64,000 nucleotides of DNA from Micromonospora narathiwatensis (GCF_900089605.1 NZ_LT594324.1:2914001-2978000); one strand, 5' to 3'. Shown: positions 55,707 through 64,000, counted from the stretch's first letter. Numbers and translations are program-made. Notes: generated by a model not told the origin, from the sequence alone.

Positions 55707-55749
55707 GGCGGCCCCCGCCCGCGCCAACTCGGCGCGAGCGGGGGCCGCC
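55707..55749 (+). terminator. terminator of the chitinase gene
   Basis: A 12-base plus 6-base stem with one mismatch (55707-55725 with 55731-55749), loop AACTC, eight bases after the stop codon. Confidence 0.88.
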
Positions 55750-55839
55750 GCGTTCCCACCGGCGAACCGGCGACCTCTCTCTTACAAGGCGGTTGCTCCG
55801 GCACGGGGCGCGAGCCCACACCGCGACCGCCGGATCGCG

Positions 55840-56817
55840 TCATCGGTCGGCACCGGTCCCCGTGGCGATCCGCGTTGCCGGATGAGACGTGTCAGCGGCC
55901 GGCCGGTGTTCCCGGGCCGGCCCGCTGCCGCGGGCCCGCTGGGTGAGGGCGACACAGGCCAGGACGAGCATCGAGGTCCCGATGGCCAGGGGCGTGACGG
56001 GTTCGTTGAGCAGCAGGGCCGACCAGGCGAGGGTGAGCACCGGCTGGGCGAGCTGGATCTGTCCGATGCGGGCGATGCCGCCGCGGGCCAGTCCGGCGTA
56101 CCAGGCGAAGAAGCCGAGGAACATGGACACGACGGTCAGGTAGCCGAACCCGAGCCACCCGGCGGTGTCGGAGCGCGGTGGATGAACGAGCGCGGCGACC
56201 GCGGCGACCGGCACGGTGACCGGCAGGGACAGGACCAGCGCCCAGCAGATGGTACGGGCACCCCCGAGTTCGCGGGCCAGGCTGCCGCCCTCGGCGTACC
56301 CCAGGCCGCACAGCACGACGGCGGCCAGCAGGAACAGGTCCGTGGGTGTCGCGGCGCCCGTCACGCCGCTGCTGGCGACCATGAAGGCGAGCGCCGCGGC
56401 CAGTCCGGCTCCGCTGGCGATCCAGAACGCCGGCGGCGGGCGTTCCCCGGCCCGAAGTACGGCGAACACCGCCGTCGCGGCCGGCAGCACGGTGATGACG
56501 ACGGCACCGTGTGCCGCGGTCTGGGTGGTGAGGGCGAGCGAGGTGAACAGGGGAAACCCGACCACGACGCCCGCGGCGACAACCGCCAGGCGGCGCCACT
56601 GCGCGGCGGTCGGCCTCGGCGCCCCGGTCACGCGCAGGTACGCCCACGCCATGAGGCCGGCCCCGACGGCACGGCCGAAGGCGACGACCCAGGGATCGAT
56701 CTCGCCGACCGCGATCCGGGTGGCGGGCAGCGACATGCTGAAACCCAGAACGCCCAGCCCGCCGAGGGCCAGGCCCGTTATCCGATCCCGCGCAGTAGTG
56801 TTACTCTTCTCTCCCAT
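55840..56817 (-). CDS. EamA-family (DMT) exporter, MocR-linked
   Basis: A 325-residue protein with ten helices in two EamA repeats (GFSMSLPATRIAVGEIDPWVVAFGRA in the first; MFLGFFAWYAGLARGGIARIGQIQLAQPVLTLAWSALLLNEP in the second). Such exporters next to MocR regulators usually move a vitamer, amino acid or drug. The ATG at 56817 shares bases with the ATG of the divergent MocR gene, and no Shine-Dalgarno is present, so translation is leaderless. The frame open further upstream runs into the regulator. Confidence 0.9.
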   Translation of the reverse strand: MGEKSNTTARDRITGLALGGLGVLGFSMSLPATRIAVGEIDPWVVAFGRAVGAGLMAWAYLRVTGAPRPTAAQWRRLAVVAAGVVVGFPLFTSLALTTQTAAHGAVVITVLPAATAVFAVLRAGERPPPAFWIASGAGLAAALAFMVASSGVTGAATPTDLFLLAAVVLCGLGYAEGGSLARELGGARTICWALVLSLPVTVPVAAVAALVHPPRSDTAGWLGFGYLTVVSMFLGFFAWYAGLARGGIARIGQIQLAQPVLTLAWSALLLNEPVTPLAIGTSMLVLACVALTQRARGSGPAREHRPAADTSHPATRIATGTGADR

Positions 56818-56848
56818 GAATGACGATAACGCAGAGGTACGCGTTATC
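56802..56848. promoter_or_regulatory. overlapping divergent promoters and operator
   Basis: TACTCT (56802-56807) is a plus-strand -10 for the MocR gene, and ACGATA (56823-56828) read on the minus strand gives TATCGT for the exporter. GATAACGC-AGAGGTAC-GCGTTATC (56825-56848), perfect eight-base arms, lies inside the first codons of the MocR gene across the exporter promoter, so bound regulator would block both. Confidence 0.6.
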
Positions 56849-58222
56849 CAAGATCTACGTGCCCGCGTCGCCGCCGCCGCACCCGGCACCCGGCTGCCCT
56901 CCATCAGGGAGCTGACCGGCCGTCATCGTGCCTCGCCGGTGACCGTGACGCGGGCGATCCGGAGACTCGTCGCCGACGGCCTCGTCGAGGCACGGCCGGG
57001 CCGGGGCACCTTCGTGGCCGCCCGCCCCGACCGGCAACCGTTACCGGACCTGTCGTGGCAGGCGGTCGCCCTCGGCCCCCGGCCCGCCGGCGAGGAGACG
57101 ATGCAGGCTCTGCTCGCCGTCGCCCGTCCCGGCACGATCCCCCTCTCCAGCGGCTACCTCGACGCCGAGCTGCATCCGACCGCCGCGATCGGTGCCGCCC
57201 TGGCCCGGGCCGCCCGGCAGCCGGCCGCCTGGCAGCGCGGCCCGGTCGAGGGTCGACAGGATCTGCGGGCGTGGTTCGCCCGGGAGGCGGGGGGCGGGCT
57301 GCGCGCCGATGACCTGGTGATCTGCCCCGGCGGGCAGGCCGCGCTGTCGACGGCGTTCCGCGCCCTGACGACACCCGGTGACACCGTGCTGGTGGAGTCC
57401 CCGACGTACCTCGGCGCGCTCGCCGCCGCTCGCGCGGCCGGCCTGCGCGTGGTGCCCGTACCCGCCGACGGCGACGGCGTCCGGCCGGAGCTGCTCGCCA
57501 CGGCGCTGGCGCGGACCGGTGCCCGGCTGTTCTACTGCCAGCCGCTGTACGCGAACCCGCACGGCGCGGTGCTCGCCACGGCGAGGCGTACCCAGGTGGC
57601 CGACGCGGTCCGGGCCGCCGGAGCGTTCCTGCTGGAGGACGACTACGCCCGGGATCTCACCATCGACGGCGAACCGCCCCCGCCGCTGGCCGCCGACGAC
57701 CCCGACGGGCACGTGATCTACCTACGGTCGCTGACCAAATCGGTCGCGCCCGGTCTGCGGGTGGCCGCGATCGGCGCCCGCGGCCCCGCCGGAGCGCGGC
57801 TGCGTTCGGCCCGGGTCCTCGACGACTTCTTTGTGGCGGGGCCACTGCAGCAGGCCGCGCTGGACCTTGTCACCTCGCCCGCCTGGGCCCGTCATCTGCG
57901 CGCCCTGCGGAAGGCGTTGCGGGCCCGTCGTGACGCCCTGCTCGCGGCCCTGCGCCGGCACCTGCCGGCGGTCACGCCGGTCTGCGTACCCCGGGGTGGC
58001 CTGCACCTGTGGGCCGGCCTGCCCGACGGCCTGGACGACGGCGAACTGGCCGTCGCCGCGGCCGCCGAACGCGTCGTCGTCTTTCCCGGACGCCCCTGGT
58101 ACGCCGCCGAACCGCCGGCCCCACATCTGCGCCTGACCTTCGCCGCGGCGCCACCTGACGTTCTCGACGAGGGCGTACGCCGACTCGCCCGAGCCGTCAC
58201 CGCACTACAGACCCGTCCTTGA
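56816..58222 (+). CDS. MocR/GntR-family PLP-dependent regulator
   Basis: A 468-residue regulator: GntR winged helix (about 8-75; LPSIRELTGRHRASPVTVTRAIRRLVADGLVEARPGRGTFV) and a fold-type I aminotransferase domain with the PLP Lys in YLRSLTKSVAPGLRVA, PGGQAALSTAF and LLEDDYARDL. MocR proteins use PLP as effector or cofactor and control neighbouring transporters or PLP-linked enzymes. ATG 56816 overlaps the exporter ATG on the other strand. The 3' end overlaps the convergent amidohydrolase gene by 26 bases. Confidence 0.92.
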   Translation: MNDDNAEVRVIQDLRARVAAAAPGTRLPSIRELTGRHRASPVTVTRAIRRLVADGLVEARPGRGTFVAARPDRQPLPDLSWQAVALGPRPAGEETMQALLAVARPGTIPLSSGYLDAELHPTAAIGAALARAARQPAAWQRGPVEGRQDLRAWFAREAGGGLRADDLVICPGGQAALSTAFRALTTPGDTVLVESPTYLGALAAARAAGLRVVPVPADGDGVRPELLATALARTGARLFYCQPLYANPHGAVLATARRTQVADAVRAAGAFLLEDDYARDLTIDGEPPPPLAADDPDGHVIYLRSLTKSVAPGLRVAAIGARGPAGARLRSARVLDDFFVAGPLQQAALDLVTSPAWARHLRALRKALRARRDALLAALRRHLPAVTPVCVPRGGLHLWAGLPDGLDDGELAVAAAAERVVVFPGRPWYAAEPPAPHLRLTFAAAPPDVLDEGVRRLARAVTALQTRP

Positions 58223-59396
58223 CGACCGTGCGGTGTCGCGGGTCCGCCCACAGGATCGACGGCTCCTCGAACGGATCACCGGGCAGGATGACGAGGTCGG
58301 CTCGCGCACCCACGGCGATGCGTCCCAGGTCGGGCCGGCCGATCATCCCGGCGTTGACGGACGTCGCGGAACGCAGGGTCTCGAACACCCCCTCGACCTC
58401 GACCTGGAGCCGCAGCCCGGTGAGTTGCTCGTCCTCCAGCGTGCCCATCAGATCGGTGCCGAACCCGATCGGCACACCGGCCGCCCGGGCCAACTCGATC
58501 GCCCGCTGGCCGGCCGCCAGCACCTCACGGTTCTTCGCCTGCCCGATCGGGGAGAGTCCGACCTGTTCGCCGCGCCGCTCCATGGCGTCGTACGCGGCCA
58601 GCGTGGGCACGAGGAACGCACCGTGCTCCGCCATCAGGTCGGCGGTGGGCGCGTCCAGCAGGTTGCCGTGCTCGATGGTGCGTACGCCGTTGGTCACGGC
58701 GTGCGTGATCGCCTCCGGCGAGTAGGCGTGGGCGGCGACGTAGCTGCCGCGCCGGGTGGCCTCGTCGGTCACCGCCTGGATCTCCGCCGCCGAATACTGT
58801 GGAATCCGGATCGGGTCGGTCAGCGAGACCACCCCGCCGGAGGCCATGATCTTGATGGCGTGCGCGCCTCGGCGGAACCGGTCGCGGACCGCGCGACGCA
58901 GCGCGTCGACCCCGTCCACGATCTCGGCCAGGTGCGCGCCGCCGGCGCACACGTCCAGGTCGCCCGGGCGGGGATCGCCGTGCCCGCCGGTCTGCGACAG
59001 CGCCGCTCCGGTGTACAGGTACCGCGGCGCCGCGATGAGTCCCTCGGTGACGGCCCTCGCCAGGCCGGGATCGCCGCCCGCCACGTCCCGGACGGTGGTG
59101 AACCCTCGGCCGAGGGCGGCGCCGAGCCGACGGGCCCCGGCCAGCGAGAGGTAGCTGAGCGGGCTGGACTCCAGCACGAGCAGATCCAGTTCGGTGCCGT
59201 ACGCGTGGAAGTGGGCGTCGATGAGGCCGGGGATGACCGTGCCCCCACGCGCGTCGATCACCTGGCCGGCCGGCCGGGAGTCGTCGACCGCCACGATGAC
59301 GCCGTCCTGGATGTGGATCACGCCCTCGGCCAGCTCGGCCGACACGCCGTCGAAGATGGCCGCGTTGACGACACTCAGCGGGTGCGCCGCGCTCAT
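58197..59396 (-). CDS. Amidohydrolase-superfamily peptidase (Xaa-Pro dipeptidase-like)
   Basis: A 399-residue binuclear-metal amidohydrolase: HxH in LIDAHFHAYG, metal-bridging Lys in HAIKIMASGGV, two His in YVAAHAYSPE and TIEHGNL, and Asp in GFGTDLMG. The KIMASGG signature belongs to the subgroup with prolidase-like activity on Xaa-Pro or N-acyl amino acids. Placed at the end of a hydroxyproline operon, it may release proline or hydroxyproline from dipeptides; this is inference. Its 3' end overlaps the MocR gene by 26 bases. Confidence 0.85.
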   Translation of the reverse strand: MSAAHPLSVVNAAIFDGVSAELAEGVIHIQDGVIVAVDDSRPAGQVIDARGGTVIPGLIDAHFHAYGTELDLLVLESSPLSYLSLAGARRLGAALGRGFTTVRDVAGGDPGLARAVTEGLIAAPRYLYTGAALSQTGGHGDPRPGDLDVCAGGAHLAEIVDGVDALRRAVRDRFRRGAHAIKIMASGGVVSLTDPIRIPQYSAAEIQAVTDEATRRGSYVAAHAYSPEAITHAVTNGVRTIEHGNLLDAPTADLMAEHGAFLVPTLAAYDAMERRGEQVGLSPIGQAKNREVLAAGQRAIELARAAGVPIGFGTDLMGTLEDEQLTGLRLQVEVEGVFETLRSATSVNAGMIGRPDLGRIAVGARADLVILPGDPFEEPSILWADPRHRTVVKDGSVVR

Positions 59397-59475
59397 CGGG
59401 TTCGCGACCGGGCCGTCCGGGTTACCCGGAGCCGGGTCGCTCCCTCCTTTCTGGTGGGCAGGGCCACGCGGGCGA

Positions 59476-60198
59476 TCAGCTCGCGGTCTCTGGGCTGGTC
59501 GCCGCGGCCCGCGACCGCTGCCGGCGCGGGCGTTCCTCGCGGCCGGCCCAGCTGCCGCGCGTGTGGCCGATGTGCGCCTTCATCAGGCGTTCGAGGCCGC
59601 GCCGGTCGTTCGCGGCGATGAGGTCGAGCATCTGAAGGTGTTCGGCCGCCGAGGAGGCCAGCTCGCCGTTGGCGGCGAGCCGGGTGAGGCCGTACAGCCT
59701 CGTCCGGGACCGCAACTCGCCCACGAGCGAGACGAGGTTCGCGTTGCCCGCCAACGAGAGCAGCTCCAGGTGGAACACCCGGTCGTGCTCGATGTACGCG
59801 ATCAGGTCCTTCTCCTGTGCCGCGTCAACGATCCGTTGCGCCATCGGCCGCAGGCGGGCCAGGTCGTCGGCCGTCGCGATGCCGGCCGCCCGGATGGTCG
59901 TCGGAACCTCGAGAAGCTGCCGGATCTCGGTGATGTTGTCCAGTTCCTCGTCGGTCAGCTCGGTGGCCCGGAAGCCCTTGTTGGGCACCGTCTCGACCAG
60001 GCCCTCCTTGACCAGGTCCAGCATCGCCTCCCGTACGGGCGTGGGCGAGACGCCGAACTGCGCGGCCAGCGTGGGCGCGGAGTAGATCTGGCCGGGACGC
60101 ATTTCACCGGCGACGAGGGCCGCGCGAAGGGCGTGAGCGACCTGGCCACGCACGCTGCGCCGCGCCTCGAGCATCGGCAAGTGTAATGACTGCGCCAT
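59476..60198 (-). CDS. GntR/FadR-family regulator of the hydroxyproline cluster
   Basis: A 240-residue regulator: winged helix (VRGQVAHALRAALVAGEMRPGQIYSAPTLAAQFGVSPTPVREAMLDLVKEGLVE) and an FCD effector domain (ITEIRQLLEVPTTIRAAG, DRVFHLELLSLAGNANLVSLVGELRSRTRLYGL, EHLQMLDLIAANDRRGLERLMKAHIGHTRGSW). FCD regulators bind carboxylates. Genomic position implies hydroxyproline or an intermediate as inducer. ATG 60198 with GGAGGGG upstream. Confidence 0.92.
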   Translation of the reverse strand: MAQSLHLPMLEARRSVRGQVAHALRAALVAGEMRPGQIYSAPTLAAQFGVSPTPVREAMLDLVKEGLVETVPNKGFRATELTDEELDNITEIRQLLEVPTTIRAAGIATADDLARLRPMAQRIVDAAQEKDLIAYIEHDRVFHLELLSLAGNANLVSLVGELRSRTRLYGLTRLAANGELASSAAEHLQMLDLIAANDRRGLERLMKAHIGHTRGSWAGREERPRRQRSRAAATSPETAS

Positions 60199-60271
60199 CA
60201 CCGCATCCCCTCCGCCTGCAGGATAGTTGGCCCCGATCCGGCCGCCCCGCCCCACCCAGTTCGTCTCCTGC

Positions 60272-61657
60272 TCACGTCGGGGCGACCGCCGTGGTGACCG
60301 TGTGCAGCGAAGTGTAGAACTCCTGCGCGGCCTTGCCCTGTTCGCGCTGGCCGAAGCTGGAGTCCCGCTCCCCACCGAACGGAAGGTAGAAATCCACGCC
60401 CGTGGTCGGGGCGTTGATCTTTATCTGCCCCGCCGCCAGCCCGTCGGCGCACCGCAGCGCCGTGTCCAGGTCGTTGGTGAAGACCGAGGCGGTCAGGCCG
60501 TAGCGTACGTCGTTCGCCGCGTCGATGGCCTCGGCGATGCTCCCGGCCCGGCTCACCGCGCAGATCGGCCCGAACACCTCCTCCCGCAGCAGCAGGTGGT
60601 CGGCCGGCAGGTTGTCGACGAGGGTCGGCGCGACGAACCAGCCCGCGCCGGGTCCCGGGTGTCCACCGGTGAGCACCCGGCCACCGCTGGCCCTGGCGCT
60701 GGCCGCCGCGTCGAGCACCCGGTCCCGCGCGGCCTGGTCGATGACCGGGCCGACGCCGGTCGCGGGATCGGCCGGGTCGCCGAGGCCGAGCGCCTCCGTC
60801 GCGGCGACAAGCGCCTCGGTGAACCCGGCCGGGTCGCCCACGACGATCACCCGCTTCGTCGCGGTGCACTTCTGCCCCGCGTAGCCGAAGGCGGCGTAGG
60901 CGACCTGCCGGGCCACGGCGGCGACGTCCACGTCGGGCATCACGATGGTCGGGTTCTGGCCCCCCATCTCGCACTGGGTGGCGACCCCCCGGCCCGCCGC
61001 CGCCGACGCCACGAGACTGCCGACCGCGGCGGATCCGGTGAAGGAGACGACGTCGCCGGCCGCGACGACCGCCTGACCGGCCTCGGCGTCGCCGGGCAGG
61101 ACGGCGAGCAGCCCGTCGGGGAGGTGCGGTTCGATCAGTTCGGCCAGCCGCAGCGCGCACGCCGTCGCCTGCGGCGCCGGCTTGATCACGGCCGCGTTGC
61201 CGAAGGCCAGCGCCGGCGCGGCCTTCCACAACGGGATCGCCAGGGGGAAGTTCCACGGCGTGATCAGCGCCGCGATCCCGCGTGCCCGGCGGCGGGTGTA
61301 GGCCAGCCCACGACCGCCACTGCTCGGCTCGTGGAGGGCACCGATCGGATCGAACACCTGCTGGGCGTAGTAGCGCAGGATGGCCACGGACCGGGCGACC
61401 TCCCCGACCGCCTCGGCCCGCGGCTTGCCGACCTCGCGCACCACCAGCGTGGCCAGCTCGTCCGCCGCTGCCGCCACCGCCTCACCCGCGCCGTGCAGGG
61501 CCGCGGCCCGCTCGGCCGGCGGCGCGGCGGCCCAGGCGCGCTGCGCCTGGCGGGCCCGGCGTACGGCCTGGTCGACGTCGGACCCGGTCGCCTCGGCCAC
61601 CGTGACGACCAGATCGGTGGGGTTCTGCGGAGATGTGGACTGTACGACAGACACCAT
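60272..61657 (-). CDS. 2-oxoglutarate-semialdehyde dehydrogenase (hydroxyproline route)
   Basis: A 461-residue aldehyde dehydrogenase. NAD(P)-binding region [31 protein letters not shown], general base Glu230 (CEMGGQNP) and nucleophile Cys264 ([12 protein letters not shown]). The set of neighbours identifies the likely substrate as alpha-ketoglutarate semialdehyde, giving 2-oxoglutarate as the end of hydroxyproline breakdown. ATG 61657. Confidence 0.9.
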   Translation of the reverse strand: MVSVVQSTSPQNPTDLVVTVAEATGSDVDQAVRRARQAQRAWAAAPPAERAAALHGAGEAVAAAADELATLVVREVGKPRAEAVGEVARSVAILRYYAQQVFDPIGALHEPSSGGRGLAYTRRRARGIAALITPWNFPLAIPLWKAAPALAFGNAAVIKPAPQATACALRLAELIEPHLPDGLLAVLPGDAEAGQAVVAAGDVVSFTGSAAVGSLVASAAAGRGVATQCEMGGQNPTIVMPDVDVAAVARQVAYAAFGYAGQKCTATKRVIVVGDPAGFTEALVAATEALGLGDPADPATGVGPVIDQAARDRVLDAAASARASGGRVLTGGHPGPGAGWFVAPTLVDNLPADHLLLREEVFGPICAVSRAGSIAEAIDAANDVRYGLTASVFTNDLDTALRCADGLAAGQIKINAPTTGVDFYLPFGGERDSSFGQREQGKAAQEFYTSLHTVTTAVAPT

Positions 61658-61693
61658 GGGCTCCAGGCGTTCGCTTCCGTTGGGCAGAGGTGG

Positions 61694-62704
61694 TCAGAGC
61701 AGGAATCCGGCGGGAAACGGGTCGGTCGGGTCGAGGAAGTACTGCGCGGTGCCGGTGATCCAGGCACGACCGGTGAACGTCGGGACCACCGCCGGCCGGC
61801 CGGCGACCGTGGTGGCTTCGAGCAACCGGCCGACGAACCGGCTGCCGATGATCGACTCGTTGACGAACTCGGTGTTCAACGGCAGCTCGCCCCGGGCGTG
61901 CAGCTGGGCCATCCGGGCCGACGTGCCGGTGCCGCACGGCGACCGGTCGAACCAGCCCGGGTGGATGGCCATCGCGTGCCGGGAGTACCGGGCGTCCGAT
62001 CCCGGCGCCGCGAGATAGACGTGATGGCAGCCGGCGATGTCCGGGTTCTCCGGATGCACCGGGTCGAGCTGCTCGGTCACCGCGTCCATGATGGCCAGTC
62101 CGGCGTCCAGCATCCGCTGTCGGAGCCGCGCGTCCGTCGGGGTGAACGCGATGCCGAGCTGGTCGAGCCCGAGGATGGCGTAGAAGTTGCCGCCGAACGC
62201 GAGATCGAGGGTGAGCGTACCCAGCCCCGGCACCTCGACCGTCGCGTCCAGCTCGTGCACGTACGCGGCGACGTTCCGCAACGTGACCGATTCGGCACGC
62301 CCGTCACGTACGGCGACCTCGGCGACCACCAGGCCGGCGGGCGTGTCGAGCCGGATCTCGGTCACCGGCTCGGTGACGGGCACCATGCCGGTCTCCACCA
62401 GCACGGTGGCCACCCCGATGGTGCCGTGCCCGCACATCGGCAGGCACCCGCTCACCTCGATGTACAGCACACCCCAGTCGGCATCCGGACGGGTGGGTGG
62501 TTGCAGGATGGCCCCACTCATGGCCGCGTGGCCGCGGGGCTCGTACATCAGCAGCGTACGGATGTGGTCGAGATGGTCGAGGAAGTACTGGCGGCGTTCG
62601 GCCATCGAGTTGCCGGGGATGACACCGACGCCGCCGGTGATCACCCGGGTCGGCATGCCCTCGGTGTGCGAGTCGATCGCGTGGAACACCCGATTGGTGC
62701 GCAC
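61694..62704 (-). CDS. 4-hydroxyproline 2-epimerase (proline racemase family)
   Basis: A 336-residue proline-racemase-family enzyme with both catalytic Cys residues: Cys91 in PMCGHGTIG and Cys257 in SPCGTGTSA. Two Cys mean a racemase/epimerase rather than a 3-hydroxyproline dehydratase (Thr in place of the second). With the deaminase and dehydrogenase alongside, conversion of trans-4-hydroxy-L-proline to the cis-D form is the likely reaction. Confidence 0.92.
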   Translation of the reverse strand: MRTNRVFHAIDSHTEGMPTRVITGGVGVIPGNSMAERRQYFLDHLDHIRTLLMYEPRGHAAMSGAILQPPTRPDADWGVLYIEVSGCLPMCGHGTIGVATVLVETGMVPVTEPVTEIRLDTPAGLVVAEVAVRDGRAESVTLRNVAAYVHELDATVEVPGLGTLTLDLAFGGNFYAILGLDQLGIAFTPTDARLRQRMLDAGLAIMDAVTEQLDPVHPENPDIAGCHHVYLAAPGSDARYSRHAMAIHPGWFDRSPCGTGTSARMAQLHARGELPLNTEFVNESIIGSRFVGRLLEATTVAGRPAVVPTFTGRAWITGTAQYFLDPTDPFPAGFLL

Positions 62705-62722
62705 GTGTCTACCGCCCTCTCA

Positions 62723-63619
62723 CTACCGGCATCCGGCCGCGATCGCCTTTTCGGTGGCCTCCCGGACGGCGCGCTCCTGCTCGGCGGTGAGCGGCACCCG
62801 GGGCGGGCGGCAGGGCCCACCGTACCGGCCGACGATGTCCATGGACAGCTTGATCGCCTGGACGAACTCCGTCTTCGAGTCCCAGCGCAGCAGTGCGTGC
62901 AGCGTCCGGTAGAGCGGCAGCGCGGTGGCCAGGTCACCGCTGGTGGCGGCGTTGAACAGTTGCACGCTCGCCCGCGGCAGCGCGTTGACGTACCCCGCGA
63001 CCCAGCCCCGCGCTCCGCCGAGGGCCACTTCCAGTGCGACGTCGTCGGCGCCGATGAGCACGTCGAGGTCCGGGGCCAACTCGGTGATCTCGTAGGTCCG
63101 ACGGACGTCGCCGGAGAACTCCTTGACGCCCACGATCAGGCCCTCGCCGCTCAGCCGGGCGAGCAGGGCCGGCGTCAGATTGACCTTGGTGTCGATCGGG
63201 TTGTTGTACGCCACCACGGGGATCCCGACCTTCGCGACCTCGCGGTAGTGCTCGACGACGGCCCGCTCGTCGGCCCGGTAGGCGTTCGGCGGCAGCAGCA
63301 TGACCGCCGCGCAGCCGGCCTCGGCGGCGTCCTCGGCCCACCGCCGCGCCTCCAACGCGCCGTACGCGGCGATGCCGGGCATCACGGTGAAACCGTCCGG
63401 GGCGGCGTCGACCGCCGTACGCACCACGGCGCTGCGTTCCTTCTCGGTCAGCGTCTGGTATTCCCCCAGCGACCCGTTCGGGGTCACGCCGTCACAGCCC
63501 TCGGCGGCCAACCACCGGACGTGCTCGGCGAAGCGATCGAGGTCGACCCCCAGCCCGTCATCGAAGGGCAGCGCCGTGGCGACCAGCACTCCGTGCCATG
63601 GCTTCAATCGCGCGTGCAT
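62723..63619 (-). CDS. 1-pyrroline-4-hydroxy-2-carboxylate deaminase (DHDPS family)
   Basis: A 298-residue TIM-barrel of the DapA/N-acetylneuraminate lyase family: GCDGVTPNGSLGEYQTLTEKER, catalytic Tyr138 (PVVAYNNP) and Schiff-base Lys166 (IVGVKEFSGD). In hydroxyproline clusters this family removes ammonia and water from the pyrroline to give 2-oxoglutarate semialdehyde. ATG 63619 follows AAGGAG. It is the first gene of the minus-strand operon. Confidence 0.9.
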   Translation of the reverse strand: MHARLKPWHGVLVATALPFDDGLGVDLDRFAEHVRWLAAEGCDGVTPNGSLGEYQTLTEKERSAVVRTAVDAAPDGFTVMPGIAAYGALEARRWAEDAAEAGCAAVMLLPPNAYRADERAVVEHYREVAKVGIPVVAYNNPIDTKVNLTPALLARLSGEGLIVGVKEFSGDVRRTYEITELAPDLDVLIGADDVALEVALGGARGWVAGYVNALPRASVQLFNAATSGDLATALPLYRTLHALLRWDSKTEFVQAIKLSMDIVGRYGGPCRPPRVPLTAEQERAVREATEKAIAAGCR

Positions 63620-63714
63620 CCGGTACTCCTTGTCCCCTGGTCGCTTGTGTCCCAAGCCGAAGCCGAACGACTCGGCCCCCGTCGTCGCGGGCAACTCACC
63701 CGGCGGCGAGGGCG

Positions 63715-63732
63715 TACAATGTCACACTACAA
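63715..63732. promoter_or_regulatory. divergent promoter region with TACAA direct repeat
   Basis: TACAAT (63715-63720) is a plus-strand -10, and TACAA recurs at 63728-63732 (13-base step). The GntR/FCD regulator of this cluster is the likely binder. The remainder of 63620-63778 has no gene. Confidence 0.45.
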
Positions 63733-63778
63733 CAGCGCAAGCAAACGACTCCAGCCGCAACGCCGCATCGAGGTGCAC

Positions 63779-63856
63779 ATGCCCGACCACCCTCCCGCGC
63801 CCGTCGGCGTGGCTGCGCGCCGCCGCGACAGCCGAGCACCGGCGGCCGCGTCGTGA
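63779..63856 (+). CDS. short ORF ahead of the FAD oxidase (doubtful)
   Basis: A 25-codon Pro/Arg/Ala-rich ORF starting MPDHPPAPVG with GAGGTG upstream. Its TGA overlaps the oxidase GTG. It may serve only to couple translation. Confidence 0.3.
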   Translation: MPDHPPAPVGVAARRRDSRAPAAAS

Positions 63857-64000
63857 CCCGGCACGACCACCGCACCGCCGGCACGACCAGTCCTGATCTC
63901 GTCGTCGTCGGAGCTGGAATCGTAGGCGCGGCGTGCGCCTACCACGCCACCCGAGCCGGCCTGTCGGTCACCGTCATCGATCGAGGACCGATCGCCGGCG
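63853..64000 (+). CDS. FAD-dependent amino acid oxidase, N-terminal part (cut by window end)
   Basis: The first 49 codons are visible: a polar start, then the dinucleotide-binding motif DLVVVGAGIVGAACAYHATRAG and SVTVIDRG of DAO-family flavoenzymes. In this context it is probably the D-hydroxyproline oxidase/dehydrogenase that makes the pyrroline handled by the deaminase. GTG 63853 overlaps the small ORF stop. The rest is outside the window. Confidence 0.85.
   Translation, partial: MTRHDHRTAGTTSPDLVVVGAGIVGAACAYHATRAGLSVTVIDRGPIAG

Noticed and set aside
54256..56823. An 855-codon plus-strand ORF
   Set aside because: Runs in another frame through the chitinase and antisense to the EamA exporter.
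60227..63856. A 1209-codon plus-strand ORF
   Set aside because: It is antisense to four well-identified minus-strand hydroxyproline genes and has Arg/Gly/Asp/Val-rich shadow composition.

Overview
The window is very G+C-rich, uses many GTG starts, overlaps genes by ATGA/GTGA, and has many SD-less (leaderless) promoters. It carries F420-linked, Zur/C-minus ribosomal-protein and GH10-CBM2 genes. This fits a filamentous actinomycete, most likely Micromonospora or a close relative; species cannot be read from the sequence alone. I see no tRNA, rRNA, CRISPR array, IS element or phage gene, so this is chromosomal-arm style sequence rather than an island.

Layout. 1-4.0 kb: two tandem GH10 xylanases (the first cut by the window edge), a small conserved protein and a secreted SGNH esterase. 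4.1-9.5 kb: an EamA exporter behind a leaderless leader peptide, membrane proteins, and a NarL-type two-component pair. 9.5-13.5 kb: a BacNav-like ion channel, a second NarL-type pair, and an orphan KhtT/TrkA-C regulatory subunit. 13.7-19.3 kb: a zinc-homeostasis block with zinc-free L33, L28 and L31 paralogues, the CobW-like Mrf, an SCO5389-like protein, a CooC/MinD-like ATPase behind a second Zur-box-like site, Zur itself, a broken ArsP-type permease and its TIGR03943 partner. 19.4-26.1 kb: DedA, an SsuABC-type ABC transporter divergent from a CitA/CitB-type two-component system, and an F420-dependent luciferase-like enzyme.

26.6-34.6 kb: D,D-carboxypeptidase, secreted subtilase, LemA plus a DUF2207-like protein, a long intergenic inverted repeat, and CorA behind a Pro/Thr-rich leader ORF. 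34.6-37.3 kb: furA-katG operon. 37.5-46.1 kb: beta-lactamase-like protein, S15 peptidase, S1-like protease, a surface beta-propeller protein and a three-gene lipoprotein operon. 46.2-54.1 kb: a TPR/BTAD regulator with a candidate 36-residue neighbour ORF, ROK regulator, five-bladed propeller protein, P-loop kinase, epimerase and small unknowns. 54.3-55.7 kb: GH18 chitinase with a ricin-type lectin domain. 55.8-58.2 kb: EamA exporter and MocR regulator with overlapping start codons. 58.2-64.0 kb: a trans-4-hydroxyproline catabolic cluster (amidohydrolase, GntR, ketoglutarate-semialdehyde dehydrogenase, hydroxyproline epimerase, pyrroline-hydroxycarboxylate deaminase, and the beginning of an FAD oxidase).

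Together the genes describe a saprophyte that degrades xylan, chitin and protein (including possibly collagen-derived hydroxyproline), with tight metal control through Zur, FurA and CorA. The parts most worth following are the Zur block, the corA leader, the EamA/MocR shared start, and the TPR regulator with its candidate peptide.
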